A model generated the notes under the pieces. It ran no database searches and was not told the origin of the DNA. It saw nothing but the letters and a program-made list of their open reading frames with translations. Source: Aquimarina sp. U1-2 (lineage in GTDB: Bacteria; Bacteroidota; Bacteroidia; Flavobacteriales; Flavobacteriaceae). From it: 64,000 nucleotides of DNA. Location of the stretch: the NCBI RefSeq assembly GCF_017897595.1, contig NZ_JAGKIK010000001.1, forward strand, positions 434,001 to 498,000. Direction: 5' to 3'. Below are positions 47,473-56,200 of the stretch, one piece after another. The translations under genes were made by a program, and so were the position numbers. Each line of letters begins with the position of its first letter. Positions within the stretch are counted from its first letter, which is position 1.

Positions 47473-48769
47473 CTTCTGTATTCCAAATTAATTCAAAAAT
47501 TGATCTCCAAAACGTTTGATTATGAAGCTCACTAAACAGCACATTACTAAACACAGGTATAAATGTACCATCAACTTTTTTAATTTTATTTATATATGCT
47601 TGGATCTGCTTTTTGGCAGCAGCTTCGTTATTAAAATCTTCTCTTTTCCCGAGAGGCGCAATACAAAAAGAATGGATAACCAACGGAGTTTGCACCTCGT
47701 AATCCAGATCATAAAACATAAACGGAGTACAAGTTCCTGCTCTAAAGCCCGAGTATTTAGAATAACCCATAGAATAATCTTCTTCTATTTCCAACTCTAT
47801 ATAATTTCTATAGGCCTCTGGTAGCTTTATTTTGAAGAATGAACATAGCGCATAATCCAATTTTCTATTTAAAATACCTTCGATCCTTAATTTTTCTTTA
47901 GCGAATGTTGAAAGATCACTAAGTGCGTGATAAGAAACTTTTAACCCTACATCAATGTAATCTGCAATATGTTTTATGATAATCCTATGCTGAAGACTAT
48001 TATAACTGATATTTTTTTCATAATTTGAATAATCCCCCAAACCAAATAGTACTCTGCATTGTCGTTTTTTTCTTTGCTGCAGCCCTATTATAAAATCAAA
48101 AGTGTCGAGGGGGTCTTTTTTAAGTCCGAGTATGACTTTTATTCTGTCAGAAAGCTGATCTAGACGAAGTCTCCACAAGTCTCGCATTATCGCACCCAAA
48201 GATCTTAAAAATCCTTTGTTCTTATATGCAAATGTTTCACTAACTGAAAGAATAGGAAGTATTCTAAATTTCTTTTTATCAAATTTTAGATGTGCGTATT
48301 TATGAATAAGCGCATTTTTAAATTTGAAAGCCCATATGTCGACTACAGGGTCTTCCAAAAAATCATGATTGTAAGCAATACTTTCTGTTGCGGGAAAACG
48401 ACCTAAATTATCTTTTACATGGGGCATGTACTCTTCATATCGAGTGATTAAGTAGAAAGAAGCTGCAAATATATCAAATGGTAAAGCGCTATTAGGGTGT
48501 TTCACCTGAAAGAAACATTTTGTTTCTTCCCAATTCATTACTTGTATCGGTACGGTGGTTAAGCCATGTTCAAAAAGTAGATCGACACTCTGGAAATAGA
48601 GTTCTTTCCCTAGCGGTTGTTTTCCATATGAAAACTTAGGGCCATCGTAGGCAATAAAAGCTTCAATTTTTGATGTCAAATCGACTTCAATCCCTAGAAT
48701 TCTTCTACAAATATGTTTAAAGATATAAGAAACTCGTGGAGTTACTTTTTTTACATGAACTAATACCAT
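47465..48769 (-). CDS. Polysaccharide deacetylase-like protein
   Basis: 434 residues, no signal peptide. The N-terminal half (YIFKHICRRILGIEVDLTSK, FDIFAASFYLITRYEEYMPH) and the central DPVVDIWAFKFKNALIHKYA are typical of a Bacteroidota family annotated as polysaccharide deacetylase. The C-terminal half has a TIM-barrel-like rhythm with VGLKVSYHALSDLSTFAKEK and ISYNSLQHRII, but the NodB metal triad is not obvious to me, so catalytic activity is uncertain. It sits between radC (12 bp) and yjjG (8 bp overlap). Confidence 0.75.
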   Translation of the reverse strand: MVLVHVKKVTPRVSYIFKHICRRILGIEVDLTSKIEAFIAYDGPKFSYGKQPLGKELYFQSVDLLFEHGLTTVPIQVMNWEETKCFFQVKHPNSALPFDIFAASFYLITRYEEYMPHVKDNLGRFPATESIAYNHDFLEDPVVDIWAFKFKNALIHKYAHLKFDKKKFRILPILSVSETFAYKNKGFLRSLGAIMRDLWRLRLDQLSDRIKVILGLKKDPLDTFDFIIGLQQRKKRQCRVLFGLGDYSNYEKNISYNSLQHRIIIKHIADYIDVGLKVSYHALSDLSTFAKEKLRIEGILNRKLDYALCSFFKIKLPEAYRNYIELEIEEDYSMGYSKYSGFRAGTCTPFMFYDLDYEVQTPLVIHSFCIAPLGKREDFNNEAAAKKQIQAYINKIKKVDGTFIPVFSNVLFSELHNQTFWRSIFELIWNTEDE

Positions 48770-48781
48770 CGCAATAGTGCT

Positions 48782-49480
48782 TTATAATAAGGATTCGTCT
48801 GCAAAGCTAAAATAACTCTTTTCGGTAATAATAAGATGATCCAATACTTTGATATCTAAACTTGCTCCAGCCTGTACAAGTTTTTGAGTGAGATCCCTAT
48901 CTGATGTACTTGGAGTAAGGGAGCCGCTAGGATGATTGTGCGCAATGATAATGGCAGTAGCTCCAAACTCTAAAGCAGCTTTGTAAACCACACGAGCGTC
49001 TACTAAAGTTCCTGTCTTCCCTCCAATACTTATCTGTTTCTTCCGTAAAACCGTATGGGCATTGTTTAAAAATAGCATCCAAAATTCTTCGTGATCCAAA
49101 TCACCTATAACCGTATGCAAAAGATCAAAAGCATCTTTACTGCAAGTTATTTTTGAAATTACTTCTCTTTCCTCTTCCCTCCTTCTGCGCCCTAATTCTA
49201 ATCCCGCCACGATAGATATTGCCTTTGCTTCACCAATACCCTTAAATTTCATTAATTGACTAATTGACAACTTTCCCAATGCATCAATCTTATGATCTAC
49301 ACTGGCTAATATTCGTTTACTCAAAGTCACGGCACTTTCTTCTCGATTACCCGATCCTATCAGTATGGCAATTAATTCTGCATCAGTCAAAGAGTTTTTC
49401 CCTTTAGCGATTAATTTTTCTCTTGGACGATCATTTTCACTCCACTCCTTAATCGAAAAAGAACCGTTTTGTGCTTTCAT
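48782..49480 (-). CDS. radC: RadC-family JAB/MPN-domain protein
   Basis: 232 residues. Helix-hairpin-helix region (about 76-100, FKGIGEAKAISIVAGLELGR) then a JAMM metalloprotease-like domain with HNHPSG (181-186) and Asp194. Despite the name, a role in DNA repair is doubtful; the biochemical function is open. First gene of a leftward run of radC, deacetylase-like and yjjG. Confidence 0.94.
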   Translation of the reverse strand: MKAQNGSFSIKEWSENDRPREKLIAKGKNSLTDAELIAILIGSGNREESAVTLSKRILASVDHKIDALGKLSISQLMKFKGIGEAKAISIVAGLELGRRRREEEREVISKITCSKDAFDLLHTVIGDLDHEEFWMLFLNNAHTVLRKKQISIGGKTGTLVDARVVYKAALEFGATAIIIAHNHPSGSLTPSTSDRDLTQKLVQAGASLDIKVLDHLIITEKSYFSFADESLL

Positions 49481-49624
49481 TTATGTATATGAATTGTTAA
49501 AATTAGATCTTTATTTTTAGGTATAAGTATAAAGTATTTATCTCAAAAACAACACATTATTACCTGATAAAATACACATATCTATAGAATTTTGATATTC
49601 ATATTACAATATTTAACTTAGATA

Positions 49625-49656
49625 TTTGTTTGAAAATGAAAGTTTTACTATATTTG
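49625..49656 (+). promoter_or_regulatory. Promoter of the 147-residue secreted protein gene
   Basis: TTTG (49625-49628), 20 bp, then TATATTTG (49649-49656): both elements at an allowed spacing. The start codon lies 52 bp downstream. Confidence 0.7.
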
Positions 49657-49708
49657 GTCACCCAAAATCCTAAAATGAATAATTTAACAACTTCAAATTA
49701 ACCTATCT

Positions 49709-50152
49709 ATGAAGAATATTATTACCCTTGTTTTATTTCTCGTAACATTGAGTTTTTACGGTCAGGATAACAAAGTTTCCTTTTTAAATTTGGTAGGAAA
49801 TAACATACAAGTTCCCAGAGGATGTGAAGCTCAATCTGAATATGAACTACAAGCTTGCGATGGCACTTCAATAAAATGGGATTATTATACAGATGATATG
49901 TTATCTGCGGTTTTTGATGCTACCATAAGCGCATTTGCAGAAAGTAATAGTTCTAAAAAAGAAATCACTTTTACTTCTTTTGGTTCTCAATTAAAAGGAT
50001 ATAAATTTAAAATGGGAACTACTTTTCAGTACTTTCTACATGGTACTATAAAAGATCAGCCATTAATGATAAATTTGGGCACTCCCAAAGATATAGCGAG
50101 CACAGATGATCTTGACGGTTTTTTGAGCCTATTCTTTGACGAAGCAAGTTAA
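49709..50152 (+). CDS. Small secreted protein of unknown function
   Basis: 147 residues. Signal peptide 1-18 (LSFYG-QDN). The mature part has two close Cys (RGCEAQSEYELQAC), a WDYYTDDM patch, and a beta-rich half FTSFGSQLKGYKFKMGTTFQ. Conserved family not recognised. It is a single-gene unit with its own promoter and a terminator hairpin (50182-50207). Confidence 0.72.
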   Translation: MKNIITLVLFLVTLSFYGQDNKVSFLNLVGNNIQVPRGCEAQSEYELQACDGTSIKWDYYTDDMLSAVFDATISAFAESNSSKKEITFTSFGSQLKGYKFKMGTTFQYFLHGTIKDQPLMINLGTPKDIASTDDLDGFLSLFFDEAS

Positions 50153-50181
50153 AATAACAAAATTAGATAGAATATTATAGC

Positions 50182-50207
50182 AAAAGCGAGTCGTATGATT
50201 CGCTTTT
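50182..50207 (+). terminator. Terminator after the small secreted protein gene
   Basis: AAAAGCGA pairs with TCGCTTTT, extended by TC/GA inside, followed by ATTATTTTTG. It lies 30 bp past the stop. Confidence 0.65.
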
Positions 50208-50247
50208 ATTATTTTTGAGCATGTTTCCATTTAAATGATACATATTT

Positions 50248-50691
50248 ATGAACTCATTATTTGAAGAATCTTCGCTACAAGAAATTAAATCTAGAGTAAA
50301 CGAGCTATCTCATGACAGCCTCCCGTCTTGGGGGAAAATGAATATTTCGCAAATGCTTCATCATTGTCAGTTTCCTTTAAAAATTGCGCTACAAAAGGAG
50401 CACCCAGTACTTCGGCCTAATCTACTGGCCAAATTGTTCTTCAAAAAATCACTGTATAACGATAAACCGTGGAGAAAAAACTTGCCCACCCACCCGAAAC
50501 TAAAGGTTGTAGAACAAAAGGATTTCAAAGCAGAAAAAGACAAATTACTAGCATTGATAATTGAATTCAATAAACAAAAAGATCTAAAAGAGTGGCCACC
50601 TCATCCTATGTTTGGTAAGTTCACCACTATGCAATGGGGACAAATGCAGTACAAGCACCTTGATCATCACCTTCAACAATTTAACGTATAA
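50248..50691 (+). CDS. DUF1569 (DinB-like) protein
   Basis: 147 residues. A four-helix-bundle protein with SHDSLPSWGKMNISQMLHHC and a C-terminal HPMFGKFTTMQWGQMQYKHL followed by DHHLQQF. The spaced His residues resemble the metal site of DinB/YfiT-like proteins. Function unknown. It lies three bases before the PaiB-like start, so the two are likely co-translated. Confidence 0.85.
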   Translation: MNSLFEESSLQEIKSRVNELSHDSLPSWGKMNISQMLHHCQFPLKIALQKEHPVLRPNLLAKLFFKKSLYNDKPWRKNLPTHPKLKVVEQKDFKAEKDKLLALIIEFNKQKDLKEWPPHPMFGKFTTMQWGQMQYKHLDHHLQQFNV

Positions 50692-50694
50692 GTT

Positions 50695-51294
50695 TTGTAT
50701 CCACCACCCTATCATCAAGACCATAATTTGCGTAATAGTGAGCACGTTGCTCGAACTTATCCTTTGGCTACAATCATTTCTGCAAAAAACAGCAAATCGT
50801 TTGTTACCCATGCTCCTTTAATTTTTCATGACCACAAATTGGTAGGTCACATTGATGCTAATAATCCCCATGTTGATTTGTTAAAAGATGATCATACTGT
50901 TTGTGCAGTTTTTCAGGGACCGCAAACGTATATTTCTCCGTCGATTTATCACACAAAACAACTACCTACATGGAACTACATTATTGCTCATGCTACAGGG
51001 ATTACTAAAGAAATCAAAGATCAAGATGTAATCAAAAACTCGATGGTTGTTATGACAGCATATCTCGAATCACCGGATTATAAATTCAAGTTAGACATTA
51101 ATGATAAGAGGATGGATAGACTCATCCCTTACATTCATTGTTTTGAAATCGAGGTACAACATTGGGAAGGTAAGTTTAAACTAAGCCAGGATAAAACTCC
51201 TACAGATATAGAAAATGCTAAACAAGAGCTTATTCGAAACAATCAAAAATCTATAGCAGATTTTGTAAACACTATGTTTGAGAAACATTTTTAA
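50695..51294 (+). CDS. PaiB-family FMN-binding protein
   Basis: 199 residues. MYPPPYHQDHNLRNSEHVAR, the central GPQTYISPSIYHTKQLPTWN and the C-terminal FEIEVQHWEGKFKLSQDKTP are the PaiB signatures; the fold is a split-barrel flavin-binding dimer. In Bacillus PaiB is called a negative regulator of sporulation and protease genes, but here a flavin-dependent or binding role is as likely. The only in-frame start giving the conserved N-terminus is TTG (50695-50697), three bases after the previous stop. Confidence 0.88.
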   Translation: MYPPPYHQDHNLRNSEHVARTYPLATIISAKNSKSFVTHAPLIFHDHKLVGHIDANNPHVDLLKDDHTVCAVFQGPQTYISPSIYHTKQLPTWNYIIAHATGITKEIKDQDVIKNSMVVMTAYLESPDYKFKLDINDKRMDRLIPYIHCFEIEVQHWEGKFKLSQDKTPTDIENAKQELIRNNQKSIADFVNTMFEKHF

Positions 51295-51307
51295 GCATTT
51301 GAATAGT

Positions 51308-52663
51308 TTAAAACCACTCTTTAACTTCATCAAAATCGAGTCCGCCATAACTCCCGCTACTCATTAATACCAACACTGTATTCGAGAAATCTTTGTTTCG
51401 TAAATAATCTTTAAATTGCTTAGGATCGGTATAAACAAGTAGATGTTGCCTAGAAAATGCTTTTTCAATTTGAGCTATAGATACTTCTTCTAATTGTTTA
51501 AGTTTAACCGCGTTGGGAGAATAAAAAACTACCGCTTCGTCTGCAGCATCCAAAGCGCCTTTATATTCTTGTAAGAATTCAGCATTTAAGCTACTATACG
51601 TATGCAATTCTAGACAGGCAATAATAGTCTTGTCCTGATATTGATCTTTTACAGCTTTTGTAGTTGCACTTACTTTTGAAGGGCTGTGCGCAAAATCTTT
51701 GTAGGCGATAGACGTAGCATTTTCGGCTATTTTCTCTAATCTTTTTGAAGCGCCTTTGAATGAGGCAATCGCTTCATAAAAATCATCTTCGTCAACACCC
51801 ATGTGCTGACAAATCCATTTTGCTCCGGCCAGATTGCTTACGTTGTGAGCACCAAAAACTTCGATAGGCATTTCTCCTTCTGGGGTTTGTAATAAGGTTT
51901 CTCCCTCGATAATAGTATATTGAGGTGTGGCATATGGAAATTTCCGAATTGGATTTTCTGAAGCTTCAGCTAGCTTCCTTACCGTATCATCCTCTTCATT
52001 ATACACCAAAGCTCCTCCATTAACAATAGCATTTACGAATATCTTAAACTGTTCGACATAATTTTCAAACGTTGGAAAAACATTAATATGATCCCAAGCA
52101 ATACCGCTTATTAATGCAATGTTAGGCCGATACAAATGAAATTTCGGTCTACGGTCTATAGGAGAAGATAAATATTCATCCCCTTCTAGCACCATAAAAT
52201 CATTCTCTTCGGTAAGATGCACCATAGTATCAAAACCATCCAATTGAGCGCCAACCATATAATCTACCTCTTTATCATGATAGTGCAAAACATGCAAAAT
52301 CATAGAGGTAATTGTCGTTTTACCGTGTGAGCCCCCAATAACGACACGAGTTTTATTTTTAGACTGCTCAAATAAAAATTCAGGATAAGAATAAATGGTA
52401 ATCCCTAATTTTTGAGCCTTGAGTAGTTCTACATTATCCTCTTTTGCGTGCATACCTAAGATAATGGCATCGATAGTATTAGTTATTTTATCGGGAAACC
52501 AACCAAAAGCATCGGGTAACAATCCATAGCTATCCAATCGGGATTTTGAAGGTTCAAAAATCATATCATCACTTCCTGTAACTTCATATCCCTTTTTATG
52601 TAGCGCAATGGCAAGGTTATGCATCGCACTCCCTCCTATCGCAATAAAATGTACTTGCATCAT
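51308..52663 (-). CDS. mpl: UDP-N-acetylmuramate--L-alanyl-gamma-D-glutamyl-meso-diaminopimelate ligase
   Basis: 451 residues, Mur ligase family. Joins recycled murein tripeptide to UDP-MurNAc in peptidoglycan recycling. The N-terminal Rossmann domain has FIAIGGSAMHNLAIALHKKG (the MurC equivalent is IxGIGGxGMS), ATP-loop GGSHGKTT (110-117), the central LEGDEYLSSPIDRRPKFHLY and the C-terminal KDFAHSPSKVSATTKAVKDQ. The EGDEY motif and the altered N-terminal loop separate it from MurC. Near-consensus -7 TATCTTTA lies at 52683-52690 on the minus strand. Confidence 0.93.
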   Translation of the reverse strand: MMQVHFIAIGGSAMHNLAIALHKKGYEVTGSDDMIFEPSKSRLDSYGLLPDAFGWFPDKITNTIDAIILGMHAKEDNVELLKAQKLGITIYSYPEFLFEQSKNKTRVVIGGSHGKTTITSMILHVLHYHDKEVDYMVGAQLDGFDTMVHLTEENDFMVLEGDEYLSSPIDRRPKFHLYRPNIALISGIAWDHINVFPTFENYVEQFKIFVNAIVNGGALVYNEEDDTVRKLAEASENPIRKFPYATPQYTIIEGETLLQTPEGEMPIEVFGAHNVSNLAGAKWICQHMGVDEDDFYEAIASFKGASKRLEKIAENATSIAYKDFAHSPSKVSATTKAVKDQYQDKTIIACLELHTYSSLNAEFLQEYKGALDAADEAVVFYSPNAVKLKQLEEVSIAQIEKAFSRQHLLVYTDPKQFKDYLRNKDFSNTVLVLMSSGSYGGLDFDEVKEWF

Positions 52664-52735
52664 ATAGTGTTAAATCTGATTGTAAAGATACAATCTACAT
52701 CTAATACTATTGTAAGAAATTAAAAAACCACTTTT

Positions 52736-52753
52736 AACCCGCTTTACGCATAA
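52736..52753. repeat. Lone end of the dispersed inverted-repeat element
   Basis: AACCCGCTTTACGCATAA differs from the right-hand end of copy B (AACCCGCTTTATGCATTA on its outward strand) by two bases. No partner end was found within 250 bp, so this looks like a decayed or truncated copy. Confidence 0.45.
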
Positions 52754-52954
52754 CTTTAACCTTAGTATTAACCTGAACACTATTTCGTTCATTTTACAGA
52801 TGTTGAATTATTTACGAATAGAGTTCCCTAATTCATATGCTTCATTCCCTCATGTATTAAATAATCTAACATCTGTATTCTTTATCTTTAAGTCTTTATA
52901 ACACCATTAAATTGCTTTATGAATATCCGTAATCTATAATATCGCATTGTTTTC

Positions 52955-53017
52955 TCGAGCGCAGTGGAGAGGTTAGTAAATCCAACGAGCTCTAAATCAG
53001 GTCTCGACTGCGCTCGA
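52955..53017. repeat. REP-like inverted repeat
   Basis: Arms TCGAGCGCAGTGGAGA (52955-52970) and TCTCGACTGCGCTCGA (53002-53017) pair with one mismatch around 31 bases. The CGACTGCGCTCGA motif is a frequent intergenic repeat in Flavobacteriia, as far as I know. Confidence 0.7.
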
Positions 53018-53252
53018 CCAGACATTAAAGTTAATATTATGATGTATAGCAGATATTCAAAAATTACTTTTATATGATACGGCCAAAAGATGTAGAACTT
53101 AATTAATATGTAGTTTTATATAAATATTTGCAAATAAAGAAGAATTCTGTAATACATTTATTGAACTGATTTAGACTTTTTCGCTTAAATCAAAAGCGTA
53201 TAAACCAGTTTGGTATGGCTTTGGCTTATAAAAAAAATCTAAAACCTAAATA

Positions 53253-56200
53253 ATGAAGAAATATATCATTCTTATGATCATCTGCATCACAAATTTGAAC
53301 GTTGTCAACGGTCAAAATGAATATGCTCCCGATTGGAAAAAAGTAACATCTTTTGAAGAGCAAGGATTACCAAAATCTGCATTAGAAGTTGTCGACAATA
53401 TTTACAATAAAGCCAAAAAAGAAAATAATGACAACCAGGTCATAAAAGCAATGCTACATAAAGCAAAGTATGTACTCACCCTTGAAGAAAATGCTCAACT
53501 TACGATTGTAAATGACTTTAAAGATGAGATAAAACAAAGTACGTTTCCTAAAAGGAATGTACTTGAAAGTATACTGGCAAATCTCTATTGGCAATATTTT
53601 CAACAAAATAGATGGAAATTTTATAATCGCACACAAACTTCAGAAAAGACAGATCCAGAAGATTTTAGAACTTGGGATCTTGATACTTTATTTGCAGAAA
53701 TTCATCAATACTTTCAGAAATCTATTACAAATGAGATATTAGCACAACAAACCGATCTTAAAAAGTTCGACGATATTTTAATACACACGGATAACGATTC
53801 TAAAAGATACAGACCTACGCTTTATGACTTTTTAGCACATAATGCGCTGCAATTTTATAAAACATCAGAAACTAGTATCACCAAACCCGCCTATGCTTTT
53901 ACCCTGAACGACCCCAACTTTATAGAAGATCATGTTATCTTTAGTGCGCTAGAGATAGCACCCAAAGACTCATTATCACTTCAAGGCAATGCACTCAAAC
54001 TTTATCAAAATTTAATCCAATTTCATCGCAGAGACAAAGAACTGGAAGCATTAGTCGAGGTAAACATAGACCGATTAAGGTTTGTATCGAATCATGCGGT
54101 ATTCGAAAACAAAGAAGCTAAGTTGTTAAAAACACTAACTTCAGAAAAACAAAAAATTGATGATAAAAGTGCCTCTGCTTTATACAACTTCGAAATTGCC
54201 ACTGTCTATAAGGAACAGGCTTCTACTTTTATTCCTAATAAAAATGAAAAACATCAATGGAAACTTAAGGAAGCGATAGCACTTTGCGATGAAACCATAA
54301 AAAGATTTCCGGATTCACGCGGAGCTGAAAAATGCCAATCGCTAAAAGCACAAATACTCCACCCCGAACTTACTATTAAAACAGAAAACTATTTACCAAT
54401 TCAACAACCGGCACGATTATTAATAACTTATAAAAACCTCAATAAACTTTATATAAAGGCTTTACGAGTAAATCAAAAACAACTACAATCCCTAAAAAAA
54501 CTATATCAAATTACTGATAAAATTGAGTTTTTTAATAGCTTAAAAGTTCATAAAAACTGGGAATCTGAAATTAAAAATGAAAAAGATTTTCAGACACATA
54601 CTACTGAAGTGTTGCTCCCACAGCTCGAACAAGGTCAATATTTGATACTTGCAACAGTAAACAAAGATATATCGCAAAATGACCTTTTTTCGTATGGAGA
54701 TGTTCAAGTCAGCAACTTAGCACTGGTCGAAAATCGCACACCTCAACAATCTATTTTTCAAGTAATTGATCGCAATACAGGCGCACCTGTAGCAAATGCA
54801 AAATTACATCTAAAAACAAATAGTGAGCAAGGCTATAGAAATCAATTGGATAAGACTTTACTTACAGACCCAAAAGGTCAGGCTTATTTAAAGTTAAACA
54901 ACTATTACAACAATGTGACGATTACTGCAACCTATAAAAACGATTCGGCTTATTTTAAAGGATATTATTTAAACCAGTCCTATACCCCTAGGAATGATGC
55001 AACCACCAATCAACAAAGTACCTTTCTTTTTACAGACCGAAGTATCTATAGACCTGGTCAGATAGTATATTTTAAAGGTATTATGATGATGTCTAGTGGT
55101 AAAGAAAATTCAAAAGTATTAGCCAATCAATCTACGTATGTAACATTAAAAGATGTGAACGGTCAAGACGTGCAAACCTTAACTTTTACCACTAATGAAT
55201 ATGGTTCGTTTGCAGGAGAATTCATACTACCCTCTGCAGGAATTACCGGTAGGTACACTTTACAAACTAATAACTATCAGAGCATTTCAATCACTGTTGA
55301 AGAATATAAGCGCCCTAAATTTGAAACAACATTTGATCCTGTAACTGAGACATTTAAAGTTAATGATGTGATAACACTTAGTGCAACAGCAAATTCTTAT
55401 GCCGGGAGTGCCATTACCAATGCCAAAGTCACATATCGTGTTCATAGAAAAGTACAGTATCCAAGATGGTACTATTGGTATCCAAGATACACATCAGAAC
55501 CGCAAGAGATTACTCATGGCGAAACCACGACCAACGATAAAGGTGCGTATATAATCAAGTTTAAAGCATTACCTGATCCAGATGTTGATAAAAAAAATCT
55601 TCCGATTTTTACGTATGAAATTACTGCCGACGTTACCGATATTAATGGAGAAACCCGAAGTACAACAACCGTAGTCAATGTAGGTTACCATACCATGACA
55701 GTAACCCTTTCTGTTAAAAACCAAATGGATAAGGCACAAAAAGATCACCATCTTATTATCAATACCAAGAATCTGAATAATGAAAATATTGCTGCTTCTG
55801 GAGACTTAAAAATCTATAAATTAAAAGCTCCTAACAAACCTTTGCGCCAGCGCCCGTGGAAAGCTCCCGATTATCCTGGTTTTTCCGAAGAAGAGTTTAG
55901 GCAACTGTTCCCAAATGACGCTTATGATAACGAATCAGACTTTAGAAACTGGGAAAAAGGTGTGGTAGTATTTGATACAACATTTAATACTGAGGCTACT
56001 AAAGAAAAGGGAACTCAGAAAATAGCACTAGGTGCTTTAAAGAAATGGGAATCTGGAAAATATGTTATCGAAGTAAAAACAAAAGATCGCTTTGGTCAAG
56101 AGGTGAAAGACATACAATACATTTCTGTTTTTGGTCAGGATGATAAAACCGTTAGCGATCAACAATTATTCGAGATTACCACAAATAAATCTTCATATAG

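Larger units (their letters stand above)
52664..53252. other. Divergent spacer between mpl and the macroglobulin gene
   Basis: 589 bp, AT-rich. Holds a lone end of the dispersed inverted-repeat element (52736-52753) and a REP-like inverted repeat (52955-53017). No convincing reading frame and no clear promoter for the macroglobulin gene. Confidence 0.6.

Noticed and set aside
52801..52902. Thirty-three-codon frame starting MLNYLRIEF upstream of the macroglobulin gene.
   Set aside because: Short, no promoter or context; expected by chance in AT-rich DNA.
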